A stretch of DNA of 64,000 nucleotides from the NCBI RefSeq assembly GCF_007625205.1, contig NZ_VMNI01000007.1, forward strand, positions 248,001-312,000. Direction: 5' to 3'. The position numbers were made by a program, and so were the translations under genes. The stretch comes from Denitromonas ohlonensis (lineage in GTDB: Bacteria; Pseudomonadota; Gammaproteobacteria; Burkholderiales; Rhodocyclaceae). Positions within the stretch are counted from its first letter, which is position 1, and the number at the start of each line of letters is the position of its first letter. Below the pieces are notes generated by a model that was not told the origin of the DNA, ran no database searches, and saw nothing but the letters and a program-made list of their open reading frames with translations. Positions 18,117 to 26,436 of this stretch are shown one piece after another.

Positions 18117-18724
18117 TGTTGGGGTTCCTCTTCAACATGGCGGGACAGGTACATGCCCTGCCCGATGACAAACAGCAGCATTAAACCCATGCCGCCAAAC
18201 AGTTTGAAATTGACCCAGGTTTCTTCGGTGAAACTGAAAGCGACATACAGGTTCAGCACGCCCATCAGGACAAAGAAGCCCGCCCAGGCGGCGTTGAGAC
18301 GGCTCCAGATGCGGTCGGGCAAGCTCATTTGCGCTTCGAGAACAGATCGGATCAGATTTTTGCCAAACAGCATGGCCGATGCCAGCAGGGAGATGGCGAA
18401 TAGCCAGTACACCGCGGTGGGTTTCCATTTGATGAACACCGGGTCGTGGAAGACCAGTGTGGCGCCGCCCAGCAGCGTGACCAGGCCCAGCGTCACCCAC
18501 AGCATGGTGTCGACTTTCCGGCGACGTAGCTTGAGCCATCCGATCTGGCCGAAGGTGGCGAGAATGGTCACTGCGGTGGCGAGCAGGATGGGCGCTTGCT
18601 TGATGCCGATCTCGGTGCCGAGCATGGCAGTGGCCAAGTCGGCCGCGGCCATCTCGTTCATGCCGGCGATTTTGTAGGCCGCGAAGAACAGCAGAACGGG
18701 GAGAAGGTCAAAAAGTACTTTCAT
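18113..18724 (-). CDS. yciB: Inner-membrane septation/envelope protein YciB (IspA)
   Basis: 203 residues, about five or six membrane helices, beginning MKVLFDLLPVLLFFAAYKIA, typical of the YciB/intracellular septation protein A family. FHDPVFIKWKPTAVYWLFA and NLYVAFSFTEETWVNFKLFG are family blocks. It is linked to cell-envelope synthesis in E. coli. First gene of a four-gene overlapping unit. Confidence 0.93.
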   Translation of the reverse strand: MKVLFDLLPVLLFFAAYKIAGMNEMAAADLATAMLGTEIGIKQAPILLATAVTILATFGQIGWLKLRRRKVDTMLWVTLGLVTLLGGATLVFHDPVFIKWKPTAVYWLFAISLLASAMLFGKNLIRSVLEAQMSLPDRIWSRLNAAWAGFFVLMGVLNLYVAFSFTEETWVNFKLFGGMGLMLLFVIGQGMYLSRHVEEEPQQ

Positions 18725-18785
18725 GGGCGGCGATTATATCGGTTTCGGTCTGGCGCCGTCTGGGCGCAGGGGCTTTGCAAAGTGT

Positions 18786-19502
18786 TCAGACGCCCTGAAG
18801 ATCAATCAGTTCCGTCGTTCGACCGCAGGCTTCGTTGGCAGGCAGTGCGGTGTCGATCTGGCGCGGTGGCGGTAATTTGAGATTGGCCATGGTGTCCAGA
18901 AAAGCGTCGCGCGAGGTGTTGGCGAGGCGCGGGTTGGTGTCGCGCTCCTGGCCAATGCAGGAGACGCGCTGGCCTTTGTAGTCATGCCCCGGATAGACCA
19001 GTGTTTCAGCGGGCAGCGTAAACAGGCGGCCAGTCACGCTGTCGTAGAGGGTGCCAGCGTCGCCGCCCTGGAAGTCGGTGCGACCACACCCTCCGATCAG
19101 CAGGGCGTCGCCGGTAAAGATGCGATCGCGCCAGCGGTAGGTCACGCAGCCCGGGGTGTGCCCGGGCGTGGGAATGACGCGAATCAGCTCTTCGCCAAAG
19201 GCGATGAGGGTGTTTTCGGTTGCCCGGACGTCGGCACATTCTGCGCCGCCTTCTGCGCTGGTGACCGTGCGCGCGCCGGTGTGTTCCTTGAGCGCGGCGG
19301 CGCCGGTGATGTGGTCGGCGTGGACATGGGTTTCGAGCACCCAGCGAAGTTGCAGGCCATGCTCCTGCAGCAGCGACAGGTAACCGCCGACATGTTCGCG
19401 CACCGTGTCGATCAGGACGGCGTCGGCCGTGAGCGCGTCGGCTAGCAGATAGGTGTAGGTGCAGCTGTCTTCATCGAAGAGCTGGCGGAATACGATGCTC
19501 AT
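18786..19502 (-). CDS. ETHE1-like persulfide dioxygenase (metallo-beta-lactamase fold)
   Basis: 238 residues. Metal motif THVHADH (His59, His61, Asp63, His64), His115 in PTPGHTPGC and Asp132 in FTGDALLIGGCGRTDFQGGD. The GGCGRTDFQGGD loop and monomeric size are those of ETHE1-type glutathione persulfide dioxygenases, which oxidise GSSH to sulfite with one mononuclear Fe(II). Stands alone, about 60 bp from yciB. No rhodanese or SQR gene is adjacent, so pathway context is missing. Confidence 0.88.
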   Translation of the reverse strand: MSIVFRQLFDEDSCTYTYLLADALTADAVLIDTVREHVGGYLSLLQEHGLQLRWVLETHVHADHITGAAALKEHTGARTVTSAEGGAECADVRATENTLIAFGEELIRVIPTPGHTPGCVTYRWRDRIFTGDALLIGGCGRTDFQGGDAGTLYDSVTGRLFTLPAETLVYPGHDYKGQRVSCIGQERDTNPRLANTSRDAFLDTMANLKLPPPRQIDTALPANEACGRTTELIDLQGV

Positions 19503-19534
19503 GAGATCGACCCTCGAATACGCGAACTCTGATT

Positions 19535-20950
19535 CTAGCCCGAAGTCATGACAGGCGCGTTGGTCCCCGGCAGGGTGAGGGTGGCAATCAGGCCTCCGTC
19601 CGGGTGATTGGACAAGTCAAGCCGTCCGTCGTGCGCGCGGGCAAAGCGGTCGACAATGGCCAGGCCCAGGCCGGCGCCTTGCGGGTTGCTGCGCGCTTCG
19701 TCGAGCCGGACGAAAGGGCGCTTGAGGGTTTCGAAGGCCGATTCCGGCACGCCGGGGCCTTGGTCGGTGACGGAGATTTTCCAGTGATCGCCCGCTGAGT
19801 GCGTGGAGACGGTGATCGTTTGTGCTTTTCCGCCATAACGCTCTGCGTTGTCGATCAGGTTGCGCAGGGCGCGCCGGAAGGCAATGGGCCGAACACGGAT
19901 TGCCGCGGCGCTGTCGAGATCGAGCTGGATGTCCAGACCGCGCAATCGATAGGCCTCGGTGATGTCGGAAATCAGTTGGGCAAGTTTGACGGTTTCGGGC
20001 GGCTGAGGCTCGCTGCGGCCGTAGTCGACGAACTGGCCGATCACGCGGTCCATTTCTTCGATGTCGCTGACCATGGCCCGCACCTCGTCGTTGGGTGCGC
20101 CACTCATCTCGACGCCGAGGCGCAAGCGGGCCAGCGGGGTGCGCAGATCGTGCGAGACGCCGGCGAGAATGATCGCGCGGTCGCTCTCGAGCCGGGCCAG
20201 ATCGCCGGACATCTGGTTGAAGGCGACCGCGACTTCGGCAATTTCGCCTGGGCCGCCGGCTGGCAGCGGCGGCGGATACTTGCCTTGACCGACCGTGCGT
20301 GCGGCCTGCGCAATCAGGCGCAGGGGCCGGCCGATACGGAACACGATCAAATAGGCGCCGAGCAGGGCGATGCCCATGATCACGCCGCCCCAGCCCAGCC
20401 ATTCGAGTGCGCGGGGCCGTTGAATGCGCTCGCGTGGCAGCATCACCCAGTATTCGTCGGGGTCTTGCGGGTCGAGTCGAAAACTTACCCAGAAACCGGT
20501 GAGCCCTTCCCAGCTGCCTGCAAAGCGGGTGCCCGGGCCGAGCTGCCGGCGGATTTCGCTCGTCAGAAGCGTGATCGGGCGGGTGTCCGGCAAGGGCGTC
20601 AGTGTGTCGTCGTCCTCGGCCGGATAGACTCGGATGCCTTCGAGCGCGGTGAGATCGATGAGCATTTCGAGGCGACGCGCAGACTCGGCGTTAACCAGGG
20701 CGGTGCGGGTCAGATTGACGATGCTGACGACCATCTGAGCCAGGTCGCGCGCGCGGGGTTCTTGTTCGAAATGGCGGACGATCTGTGACCAGGCTGCGAA
20801 GGCGAGCACCAGCATGACGGCCAGCAAGGCGAAGGTTTGCCAAAGCAGTGAGCGGGGCAAAAACCATCGCTGCGACGCCGGGGTTGCGGCCGTGTTCGTG
20901 CGGGCCGGCCCCTGTTTTTTCTCGCTCGAGCCGTTGTGAACGCGGGAAAT
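19535..20950 (-). CDS. envZ: EnvZ-like sensor histidine kinase (start uncertain, possibly ATT)
   Basis: About 471 residues. TM1 (LLWQTFALLAVMLVLAFAAW), a periplasmic sensor loop, TM2 (WGGVIMGIALLGAYLIVF), HAMP, phospho-His site GVSHDLRTPLARLRL, and ATPase boxes NLIDNAERYG, DQGPGVPE and GAGLGLAIV. It lies directly after ompR. No ATG or GTG start exists between the ompR stop and TM1. The only start with a good Shine-Dalgarno (AGGGA, 7 nt spacing) is an ATT at 20950. Alternatives are TTG 20992 inside ompR or TTG 20860. Osmolarity/envelope sensing is inferred from the family. Confidence 0.88.
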   Translation of the reverse strand: MSRVHNGSSEKKQGPARTNTAATPASQRWFLPRSLLWQTFALLAVMLVLAFAAWSQIVRHFEQEPRARDLAQMVVSIVNLTRTALVNAESARRLEMLIDLTALEGIRVYPAEDDDTLTPLPDTRPITLLTSEIRRQLGPGTRFAGSWEGLTGFWVSFRLDPQDPDEYWVMLPRERIQRPRALEWLGWGGVIMGIALLGAYLIVFRIGRPLRLIAQAARTVGQGKYPPPLPAGGPGEIAEVAVAFNQMSGDLARLESDRAIILAGVSHDLRTPLARLRLGVEMSGAPNDEVRAMVSDIEEMDRVIGQFVDYGRSEPQPPETVKLAQLISDITEAYRLRGLDIQLDLDSAAAIRVRPIAFRRALRNLIDNAERYGGKAQTITVSTHSAGDHWKISVTDQGPGVPESAFETLKRPFVRLDEARSNPQGAGLGLAIVDRFARAHDGRLDLSNHPDGGLIATLTLPGTNAPVMTSG

Positions 20951-20960
20951 GGTGGGATCC

Positions 20961-21704
20961 CTAGTTGGCGGACTTGGCGCCGTCCGGCACAAAGACGTAG
21001 CCGAAGCCCCACACCGTCTGGATGTAACGCGGCTTGCCGGCGTCTTCTTCGACCAGTTTTCGCAGTCGGGATATCTGGACGTCAATGGCGCGATCAAACA
21101 CGCCGTATTCGCGCCCGCGCGCCAGTTCCATCAGTTTGTCGCGCGACAGCGGCTGGCGCGGGTGTTGCACCAGCACCTTGAGCAGGGAAAACTCGCCCGT
21201 GGTGAGGGCGATTTCTTCGCCGTCTCGGGTCAGCGTGCGGGTCGACAAGTCGATGGTGACCGATCCGAAGCTGACGGTTTCGTCGTCCAGCGCGGGGGCG
21301 CCCGGCAGTTGCTGGGGCTGGCGGCGCATCACGGCTTGAATGCGGGCCACCAGTTCGCGCGGATTGAAGGGTTTGGGCAGGTAATCGTCAGCGCCCATTT
21401 CAAGGCCGAGAATGCGGTCGACATCATCGCCCTTGGCAGTGAGCATGATGATGGGCGTGTTGTTTTCGGCCGAGCGCAAACGCCGGCAGATCGACAGCCC
21501 GTCTTCGCCCGGCAGCATCAGGTCGAGCACGATCAGGTCGTAGTGTTCGCGGTGCAGTGCCCGGTCGAGGCCGGCGCTGTCAACGACGGCTTTGACGGCA
21601 TAGCCTTGTTCGGATAAATAACGTGAAAGCAGGTCACGCAGGCGGGCATCATCGTCGACCACCAATACCCGGCAGCGCTGTTTGGAAGCATTGAGTGTTG
21701 TCAT
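20961..21704 (-). CDS. ompR: OmpR-family response regulator
   Basis: 247 residues. Receiver domain with VVDDDARLRDLL, phospho-acceptor Asp in DLIVLDLMLPGEDG, and Lys in IIMLTAKGDD; winged-helix output domain with LTTGEFSLLKVLVQHPRQPL and VDVQISRLRKLVEED-like end. Ends YIQTVWGFGYVFVPDG. Partner of the adjacent EnvZ-like kinase, 10 bp apart. Confidence 0.94.
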   Translation of the reverse strand: MTTLNASKQRCRVLVVDDDARLRDLLSRYLSEQGYAVKAVVDSAGLDRALHREHYDLIVLDLMLPGEDGLSICRRLRSAENNTPIIMLTAKGDDVDRILGLEMGADDYLPKPFNPRELVARIQAVMRRQPQQLPGAPALDDETVSFGSVTIDLSTRTLTRDGEEIALTTGEFSLLKVLVQHPRQPLSRDKLMELARGREYGVFDRAIDVQISRLRKLVEEDAGKPRYIQTVWGFGYVFVPDGAKSAN

Positions 21705-21901
21705 GGCGTGAATCGTATCGGCACCCGCGATTCGAAACCAGCGTGGTGGCCCACTTGGCGGGGAAACAAGCGTAACCGTTCGTAAGTTCTACCATTGTGC
21801 GCAATATTGCCTTACATGTCGCTTGGTTGCTGGATAAAATCCGGCTATCTAGACAGTGTCGTTCAATGTGTGCCATGTCTCCCATGCCTGATCATTCATT
21901 C

Positions 21902-22192
21902 ATGAACCGGTTGCGCCAGTGTTCGTTGTTTGTTGCCGTGTTGGCAATGAGCGGCATCGCGATGGCTCAGAGTGATGACAATGGTATTTCTTCGCGTCAA
22001 ATACTGAACGACCAGAATCGCGCCTGGCGGGCGGACATCCGTGCGTCCGTGAGCCAGTTCGCGCACATCTCTGCCGATGCTGATCGCCCCGAGCGTCGCC
22101 AGTTGAGTGATGCCGAGCGCCTCGAAATGCGGCGCGATATCGACGAGGCCATCCGCAAGGCCTACGGCAAGCGCCAGCGTCAGCGTCCCTGA
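21902..22192 (+). CDS. Small exported hypothetical protein
   Basis: 96 residues from ATG 21902; MNRLRQCSLFVAVLAMSGIAMAQ is a clear signal peptide. The mature part is charged and hydrophilic (DRPERRQLSDAERLEMRRD, then a basic tail KAYGKRQRQRP), likely helical. Upstream in-frame ATGs (21881, 21884) would weaken the signal. Not recognised beyond being periplasmic; small proteins of this type are common near envelope regulators. No strong RBS is visible. Confidence 0.65.
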   Translation: MNRLRQCSLFVAVLAMSGIAMAQSDDNGISSRQILNDQNRAWRADIRASVSQFAHISADADRPERRQLSDAERLEMRRDIDEAIRKAYGKRQRQRP

Positions 22193-22313
22193 TTGTCCGT
22201 GAGGGCGGGCGCCCCCGGTCCTCGACGACTTTCCGTTTTTCCGCCCCGAAGCATGCCGGTTCGTGCCGATCGATGCTGCCCCTTGCCGACGGCGCGGGTA
22301 CAATCCGGTCTCG

Positions 22314-23003
22314 ATGAAACTCCTCGGCATTGAATCTTCTTGCGAACGCGTCAGCGTCGCCGTCCTGATCGACGACCAGGTCCACCAGCGGTGGGTCGAG
22401 GGCGGCGCGACCCCATCGGATCAGATCATTCCCGCGGTGCTCGAGCTGCTGGCCGAGCACGGGCTGTCGCTGTCATCGCTCGACGCCATCGCGCTGGGCG
22501 TCGGGCCGGGCGCTTTCACCAGTTTGCGCCTTGGCTGCAGCGTGGCGCAGGGCTTCGCGCTGGCAGCCAATCTGGGCATCGTGCCGGTGTGCAGTCTCGA
22601 CCTGATTGCCGCCGCGCAGACCGCCGCGCGTGTACTGGTGGCGACCGATGCACGCATGGGCGAAACCTATTTTGCGGCCTATGAACGCGGTGACGCCGGC
22701 TATGTCGCGGTGACCGAACCGGCGTGTTTGCCCCCCGAGGCGGTGACGCTGCCCGAGCATGGCGAATGGGCCGGTGTCGGCAGCGCGTTCGGCAGCTACG
22801 CGGAAAAACTGCTGCCGAATGAAGCGCGCCTGACGGTGCTGAACGCGATGGCAGTGCCCGAGGCGGGTGCGCTGGTTCGTCTGGCGGCGCAGTCATTGGC
22901 GCACACGCCGGCCATGGACGCCGCTCAGGTGGGGCCGCGCTATGTGCGCGACAAGGTTGCGCAGACCGTCGCCGAGCGCCTCGCCCAAGGCGGCAAGGCA
23001 TGA
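22314..23003 (+). CDS. tsaB: tRNA threonylcarbamoyladenosine biosynthesis protein TsaB
   Basis: 229 residues, ASKHA-fold partner of TsaD in forming t6A37. N-terminal LLGIESSCERVSVAVL, GVGPGAFTSLRLGCSVAQGF near 65 and VATDARMGETYFAAY near 110 are diagnostic. The ATG at 22314 lies only 9 bp after a TACAAT (-10-like) box and lacks an RBS, so the mRNA could be nearly leaderless. Its stop overlaps rimI by four bases, the usual tsaB-rimI pairing. Confidence 0.95.
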   Translation: MKLLGIESSCERVSVAVLIDDQVHQRWVEGGATPSDQIIPAVLELLAEHGLSLSSLDAIALGVGPGAFTSLRLGCSVAQGFALAANLGIVPVCSLDLIAAAQTAARVLVATDARMGETYFAAYERGDAGYVAVTEPACLPPEAVTLPEHGEWAGVGSAFGSYAEKLLPNEARLTVLNAMAVPEAGALVRLAAQSLAHTPAMDAAQVGPRYVRDKVAQTVAERLAQGGKA

Positions 23004-23452
23004 GTGCGGCGGCGTTCTCGTATCGGCCCATGGCCGAGGACGATCTGGACTGGGTGCTGCGGCACGAGCCGGCGCTTTATCCGTTTCCCTGGACGCGGGG
23101 CAATTTCGAAGATTCGCTCAGCGCCGGCTATAGCTGCTGGATCATGGCGGAAGGCGATGTACCCATTGCCTACGCCGTCGTGATGCAAATTGTGGATGAG
23201 GCGCACTTGCTCAATTTCAGCGTAGTGCGCTCGGCACAGGGGCGCGGCGTTGGGGCGGCGCTGCTCGACTTTCTGCGCCACGCGTTGCGTCACCGTGGCG
23301 TGACCCAGTTTTTTCTCGAAGTCCGCCCCTCCAATCTGGCCGCGCGCGCGGTGTACGAGAAGGCGGGCTTTGCCAGCATCGGTCGTCGCAAGGGCTATTA
23401 CCCGGCTGAAAATGGTCGGGAAGACGCGCTGGTGATGCGGGTGGCGCCATGA
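23000..23452 (+). CDS. rimI: Ribosomal protein bS18 N-acetyltransferase
   Basis: 150 residues, GNAT fold. Acetyl-CoA loop SAQGRGVGAALLDFLRHA, and FFLEVRPSNLAARAVYEKAG-F with the ending GRREDAL-like VMRVAP fit RimI. It acetylates the N-terminal Ala of bS18. ATGA overlaps on both sides (tsaB before, glycosylase after). Confidence 0.92.
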   Translation: MSAAAFSYRPMAEDDLDWVLRHEPALYPFPWTRGNFEDSLSAGYSCWIMAEGDVPIAYAVVMQIVDEAHLLNFSVVRSAQGRGVGAALLDFLRHALRHRGVTQFFLEVRPSNLAARAVYEKAGFASIGRRKGYYPAENGREDALVMRVAP

Positions 23453-24309
23453 GTGTGCGCGAGTCGATTCTCCGCGAGATGGGCCTGGGGCCGATCTGGC
23501 GGCTGCGCGACGCGCCGGAGGCTGAGCTGCCTGAGGTCGAGCTGCCTGAGGTCGAGGTCGACGCGCCCCCCGAACACAGCACGCCCAAGGCCGCGCCCAG
23601 CGCTGCACCCGATGCTGCGCCTCGTCGTCTTTCGTCCGAGATGTTGTCGATGGCGAGAGAAGCCAACGCCGCCACGGACGCAACGCCCGCATCCGTGCCG
23701 GCGGCGTCGCGTGAGAACACGGCACGTGCTGGCGATCTCGACTGGGACGCGCTGACTCAAACCATCCAGAGCTGCCGCGATTGCAGCTTGTGCGAGCAGC
23801 GCACACAAGCCGTGCCAGGCGTCGGCGATCGCCAGGCGGACTGGCTGATTGTGGGCGAAGGCCCGGGCGCAGAAGAAGACGCGCGGGGTGAGCCGTTTGT
23901 GGGCAAGGCGGGCAAGCTGCTCGACGCCATGCTCAGCGCGATTGGCCTGGCGCGCGGTGAGAACGTCTATCTCACCAACGCCGTGAAATGCCGTCCGCCC
24001 ATGAACCGACCGATCGACGCGTCAGAGCTGGCCGCATGCGCGCCGTATCTTGCCCGTCAGATCGCGCTGATCAAGCCGCGGCTGATTGTCGTGCTGGGCC
24101 GGCCGGCGGCACAAGCTTTGTTAAATACCGACATTCGTATTGCTTCAGCGCGCGGGCGATGTTTTGATTACCACGGTATCCCGGTGGTGGTGACCTACCA
24201 CCCGGCCTATTTGCTGCGAAACCCCCTCGACAAAGCCAAAGCCTGGGAAGACCTGTGCTTTGCCCGTCGCCAGATGCGGGATCGCTCATCCGGAAATGGA
24301 GACGCTTGA
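23449..24309 (+). CDS. Uracil-DNA glycosylase, family 4 ([4Fe-4S])
   Basis: 286 residues. The first ~95 are a low-complexity Ala/Pro/Glu linker including a repeated [13 protein letters not shown]. The catalytic part has [12 protein letters not shown] (two Fe-S cysteines), the uracil-pocket motif [36 protein letters not shown] and [12 protein letters not shown]. These give the family-4 iron-sulfur glycosylase that removes uracil from DNA. The N-terminal extension may bind partners. Overlaps rimI by four bases and lemA by one. Confidence 0.93.
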   Translation: MSVRESILREMGLGPIWRLRDAPEAELPEVELPEVEVDAPPEHSTPKAAPSAAPDAAPRRLSSEMLSMAREANAATDATPASVPAASRENTARAGDLDWDALTQTIQSCRDCSLCEQRTQAVPGVGDRQADWLIVGEGPGAEEDARGEPFVGKAGKLLDAMLSAIGLARGENVYLTNAVKCRPPMNRPIDASELAACAPYLARQIALIKPRLIVVLGRPAAQALLNTDIRIASARGRCFDYHGIPVVVTYHPAYLLRNPLDKAKAWEDLCFARRQMRDRSSGNGDA

Positions 24310-24911
24310 TGAAATTCGTTCGCCTGTTGGCCCTTCTTGCCGTGTCAGCCAGCCTGCTGTCGGGCTGTGGCTACAACCAGATTCAGATCAATGACGAGAA
24401 GGTGACCGCGGCCTGGGCCGAAGTGCTCAACCAGTACAAGCGTCGCGCCGACCTGATTCCCAATCTGGTGAATGTGGTCAAGGGCTATGCCGACCACGAA
24501 AAGGAAGTCCTCACCCAGGTGACCGAGGCCCGCGCGGGCGTGGGCAGCATCAAGGCCACGCCGGAGCTGCTGAACGATCCGGCCGCCATGGCCAACTTCC
24601 AACAGGCACAGGCCGGTCTCAGTGGTGCGCTGTCGCGGCTGATGGTGGTCGTCGAGCGTTACCCCGACCTCAAGGCGGACGCCAGCTTCCGCGATTTGCA
24701 GGCCCAGCTCGAAGGCACCGAAAACCGTGTGACCGTCGCGCGCAACCGCTTCATCGAATCGGTGCAGACCTACAACATCTCGGTGCGGACCTTCCCGAAC
24801 AACCTCACCGCCATGGTGATGGGCTATTCGCCCAAAGCCAGTTTCGCGGTTGAGAACCCCGAGGCCATCGCCCAACCGCCCGCGGTCCAGTTCGGTAACG
24901 GCAAGCAGTAA
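24309..24911 (+). CDS. LemA family lipoprotein
   Basis: 200 residues. Lipobox LLSGCG follows a short signal sequence. LemA core: VLNQYKRRADLIPNLVNVVK, VTEARAG, RYPDLKADASFRDLQAQLEG and VARNRFIESVQTYN. Mostly helical, membrane-anchored. ATG shares one base with the glycosylase stop and its stop shares one with the TPM gene start. Function in most bacteria is unknown; linkage to TPM proteins is usual. Confidence 0.93.
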   Translation: MKFVRLLALLAVSASLLSGCGYNQIQINDEKVTAAWAEVLNQYKRRADLIPNLVNVVKGYADHEKEVLTQVTEARAGVGSIKATPELLNDPAAMANFQQAQAGLSGALSRLMVVVERYPDLKADASFRDLQAQLEGTENRVTVARNRFIESVQTYNISVRTFPNNLTAMVMGYSPKASFAVENPEAIAQPPAVQFGNGKQ

Positions 24912-25804
24912 TGCAGAGGCGAACGGGCGGGCGCGTTGCGCTCGCGCTGTGGCTATGCCTGCTGTGCTTTGCCATGCTGCCGCGCCTTGGTATGGCGCAG
25001 GCCTTGCAAGCGATCCCGGCGCTCGAAGCCCGCGTCACCGACCTGACCGATTCACTCACCGGCACCGAGCGCGACACGCTCGAGCAGCGTCTGGCGGCAT
25101 TTGAACAGACCAAGGGCAGCCAGATTGCGGTACTGATCGTGCCGACCACGCAGCCTGAAGCCATCGAGCAATACAGCATCCGGGTGGTCGATGCCTGGCA
25201 ACTCGGGCGCGATGACATTGATGACGGCGTGCTGCTGCTGGTCGCCAAGAATGATCGCAAACTGCGCATTGAAGTCGGCCGCGGGCTGGAGGGTGTGATT
25301 CCCGACGCCATCGCCAAACGCATCATCGCCGAACGCATTTCACCCGCCTTTCGCGAAGGTCGATTTGCCGATGGCCTCTCCGATGGTGTCGACGCGATTC
25401 TGGCGCGCATTCAGGGCGAACCCCTGCCGCCACCCCGTCAAGCCCCCGTCAGCGTGGACGGTGTGCTCGATTTGCTGGTGCAGACGGTCTTTGTCGCGTT
25501 CATTGCCGCGCCGATCCTGCGCTCTATCTTTGGTCGCCTCGTGGGGGCTGGCGTTGGCGCGGTGGGCGGTGGGCTCTGGTGGTTTTTGAGCACCAGCGCG
25601 CTGACCCTCGGTGGCGTGGGCGCGATCATCGCCGCGCTTGCGGTGATTCTGCTGGGCAGTGGTCGCGGCGGCGGACCCTGGACGACCGGCTCCGGCCACG
25701 GTGGCGGCTTCGGCAGTCGTGGCGGCGGTTGGTCGTCGGGCGGCGGTGGCTTTAGCGGCGGCGGCGGTGGATTCAGCGGCGGCGGCGCCTCGGGAGGCTG
25801 GTGA
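24911..25804 (+). CDS. TPM-domain (YgcG-like) membrane protein
   Basis: 297 residues. Signal peptide (about 1-29), TPM domain (about 33-160) with VTDLTDSLTGTERDTLEQRL, SIRVVDAWQLGRDDIDDGVL and LRIEVGRGLEGVIPDAIAKR, then membrane helices (about 180-255), then a Gly/Ser-rich tail rich in GGGFSGGGG. This is the classic partner of LemA. Starts on the lemA stop (TAATG). Confidence 0.92.
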   Translation: MQRRTGGRVALALWLCLLCFAMLPRLGMAQALQAIPALEARVTDLTDSLTGTERDTLEQRLAAFEQTKGSQIAVLIVPTTQPEAIEQYSIRVVDAWQLGRDDIDDGVLLLVAKNDRKLRIEVGRGLEGVIPDAIAKRIIAERISPAFREGRFADGLSDGVDAILARIQGEPLPPPRQAPVSVDGVLDLLVQTVFVAFIAAPILRSIFGRLVGAGVGAVGGGLWWFLSTSALTLGGVGAIIAALAVILLGSGRGGGPWTTGSGHGGGFGSRGGGWSSGGGGFSGGGGGFSGGGASGGW

Positions 25805-26301
25805 TGGATTTTAAACGCATGCTTCGCCATCTGATGATTCCGACCTGGCAGGTGAAACGTCGCTTCCCCGAGCCCTTGCTGGCGCAGGTCGAGTCGGCGA
25901 TTCGCGCCTCTGAATCGGCGCATCGGGGTGAGATCGGTTTTGCCATTGAGGGCGGGCTGGACCTGGCCGATCTGTGGCGTGGCGTCAGCCCACGCCAGCG
26001 AGCGCTGGACGCGTTTGCGTCGCTGGGGATCTGGGATACCGAGGAAAATACCGGGGTGCTGGTGTACATCCAGTACGCCGATCACGCGGTCGAGATCGTC
26101 GCCGACCGCGGCATTTCCCGGCATGTACCGCCGGAACAATGGCAAGCGATCTGCCGGACACTCGAAGCACGCTTTCGCGAGGGCGACTACGCGACCGGTT
26201 GCGCGGCGGCGGTATCAGCCATTGGTGACTTGATCGCCACGCATTTTCCGAAGACCGATGGCAATCCGAACGAACTGCCGAATCGACCGGTGATCTTGTA
26301 G
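25804..26301 (+). CDS. Second TPM-domain protein
   Basis: 165 residues without signal peptide or clear membrane helix. TPM features: FPEPLLAQVESAIRASESAH, RGEIGFAIEGG, TEENTGVLVYIQYADHAVEI-V and ADRGISRHVPPEQWQAICR. Starts on the previous stop (TGATG). Together lemA-TPM-TPM form a conserved three-gene unit of unknown function, possibly in envelope quality control. Confidence 0.88.
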   Translation: MDFKRMLRHLMIPTWQVKRRFPEPLLAQVESAIRASESAHRGEIGFAIEGGLDLADLWRGVSPRQRALDAFASLGIWDTEENTGVLVYIQYADHAVEIVADRGISRHVPPEQWQAICRTLEARFREGDYATGCAAAVSAIGDLIATHFPKTDGNPNELPNRPVIL

Positions 26302-26320
26302 CGCGGCCTTGGCGTCAGGC

Positions 26321-26399
26321 GTAGGGTGGTCAGCTTGCTGCCCACCAAGCGATGCGAGTCGGAAACGATGATGGTGGGCAGCAAAGCTGACCACCCTAC
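26321..26399. repeat. GTAG palindromic (REP/BIME-like) element a
   Basis: 79-bp inverted repeat starting GTAGGGTGGTCAGC and ending GCTGACCACCCTAC. Left arm 26321-26347, right arm 26372-26399, differing by one base insertion. Each half is itself GTAG plus a hairpin with GGTGG/CCACC arms. It fills the gap between the convergent TPM and lplT genes. Confidence 0.85.
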
Positions 26400-26436
26400 G
26401 AAACTCCGAGGTCGATGCGGCTCGGCCGGCCGGCAA

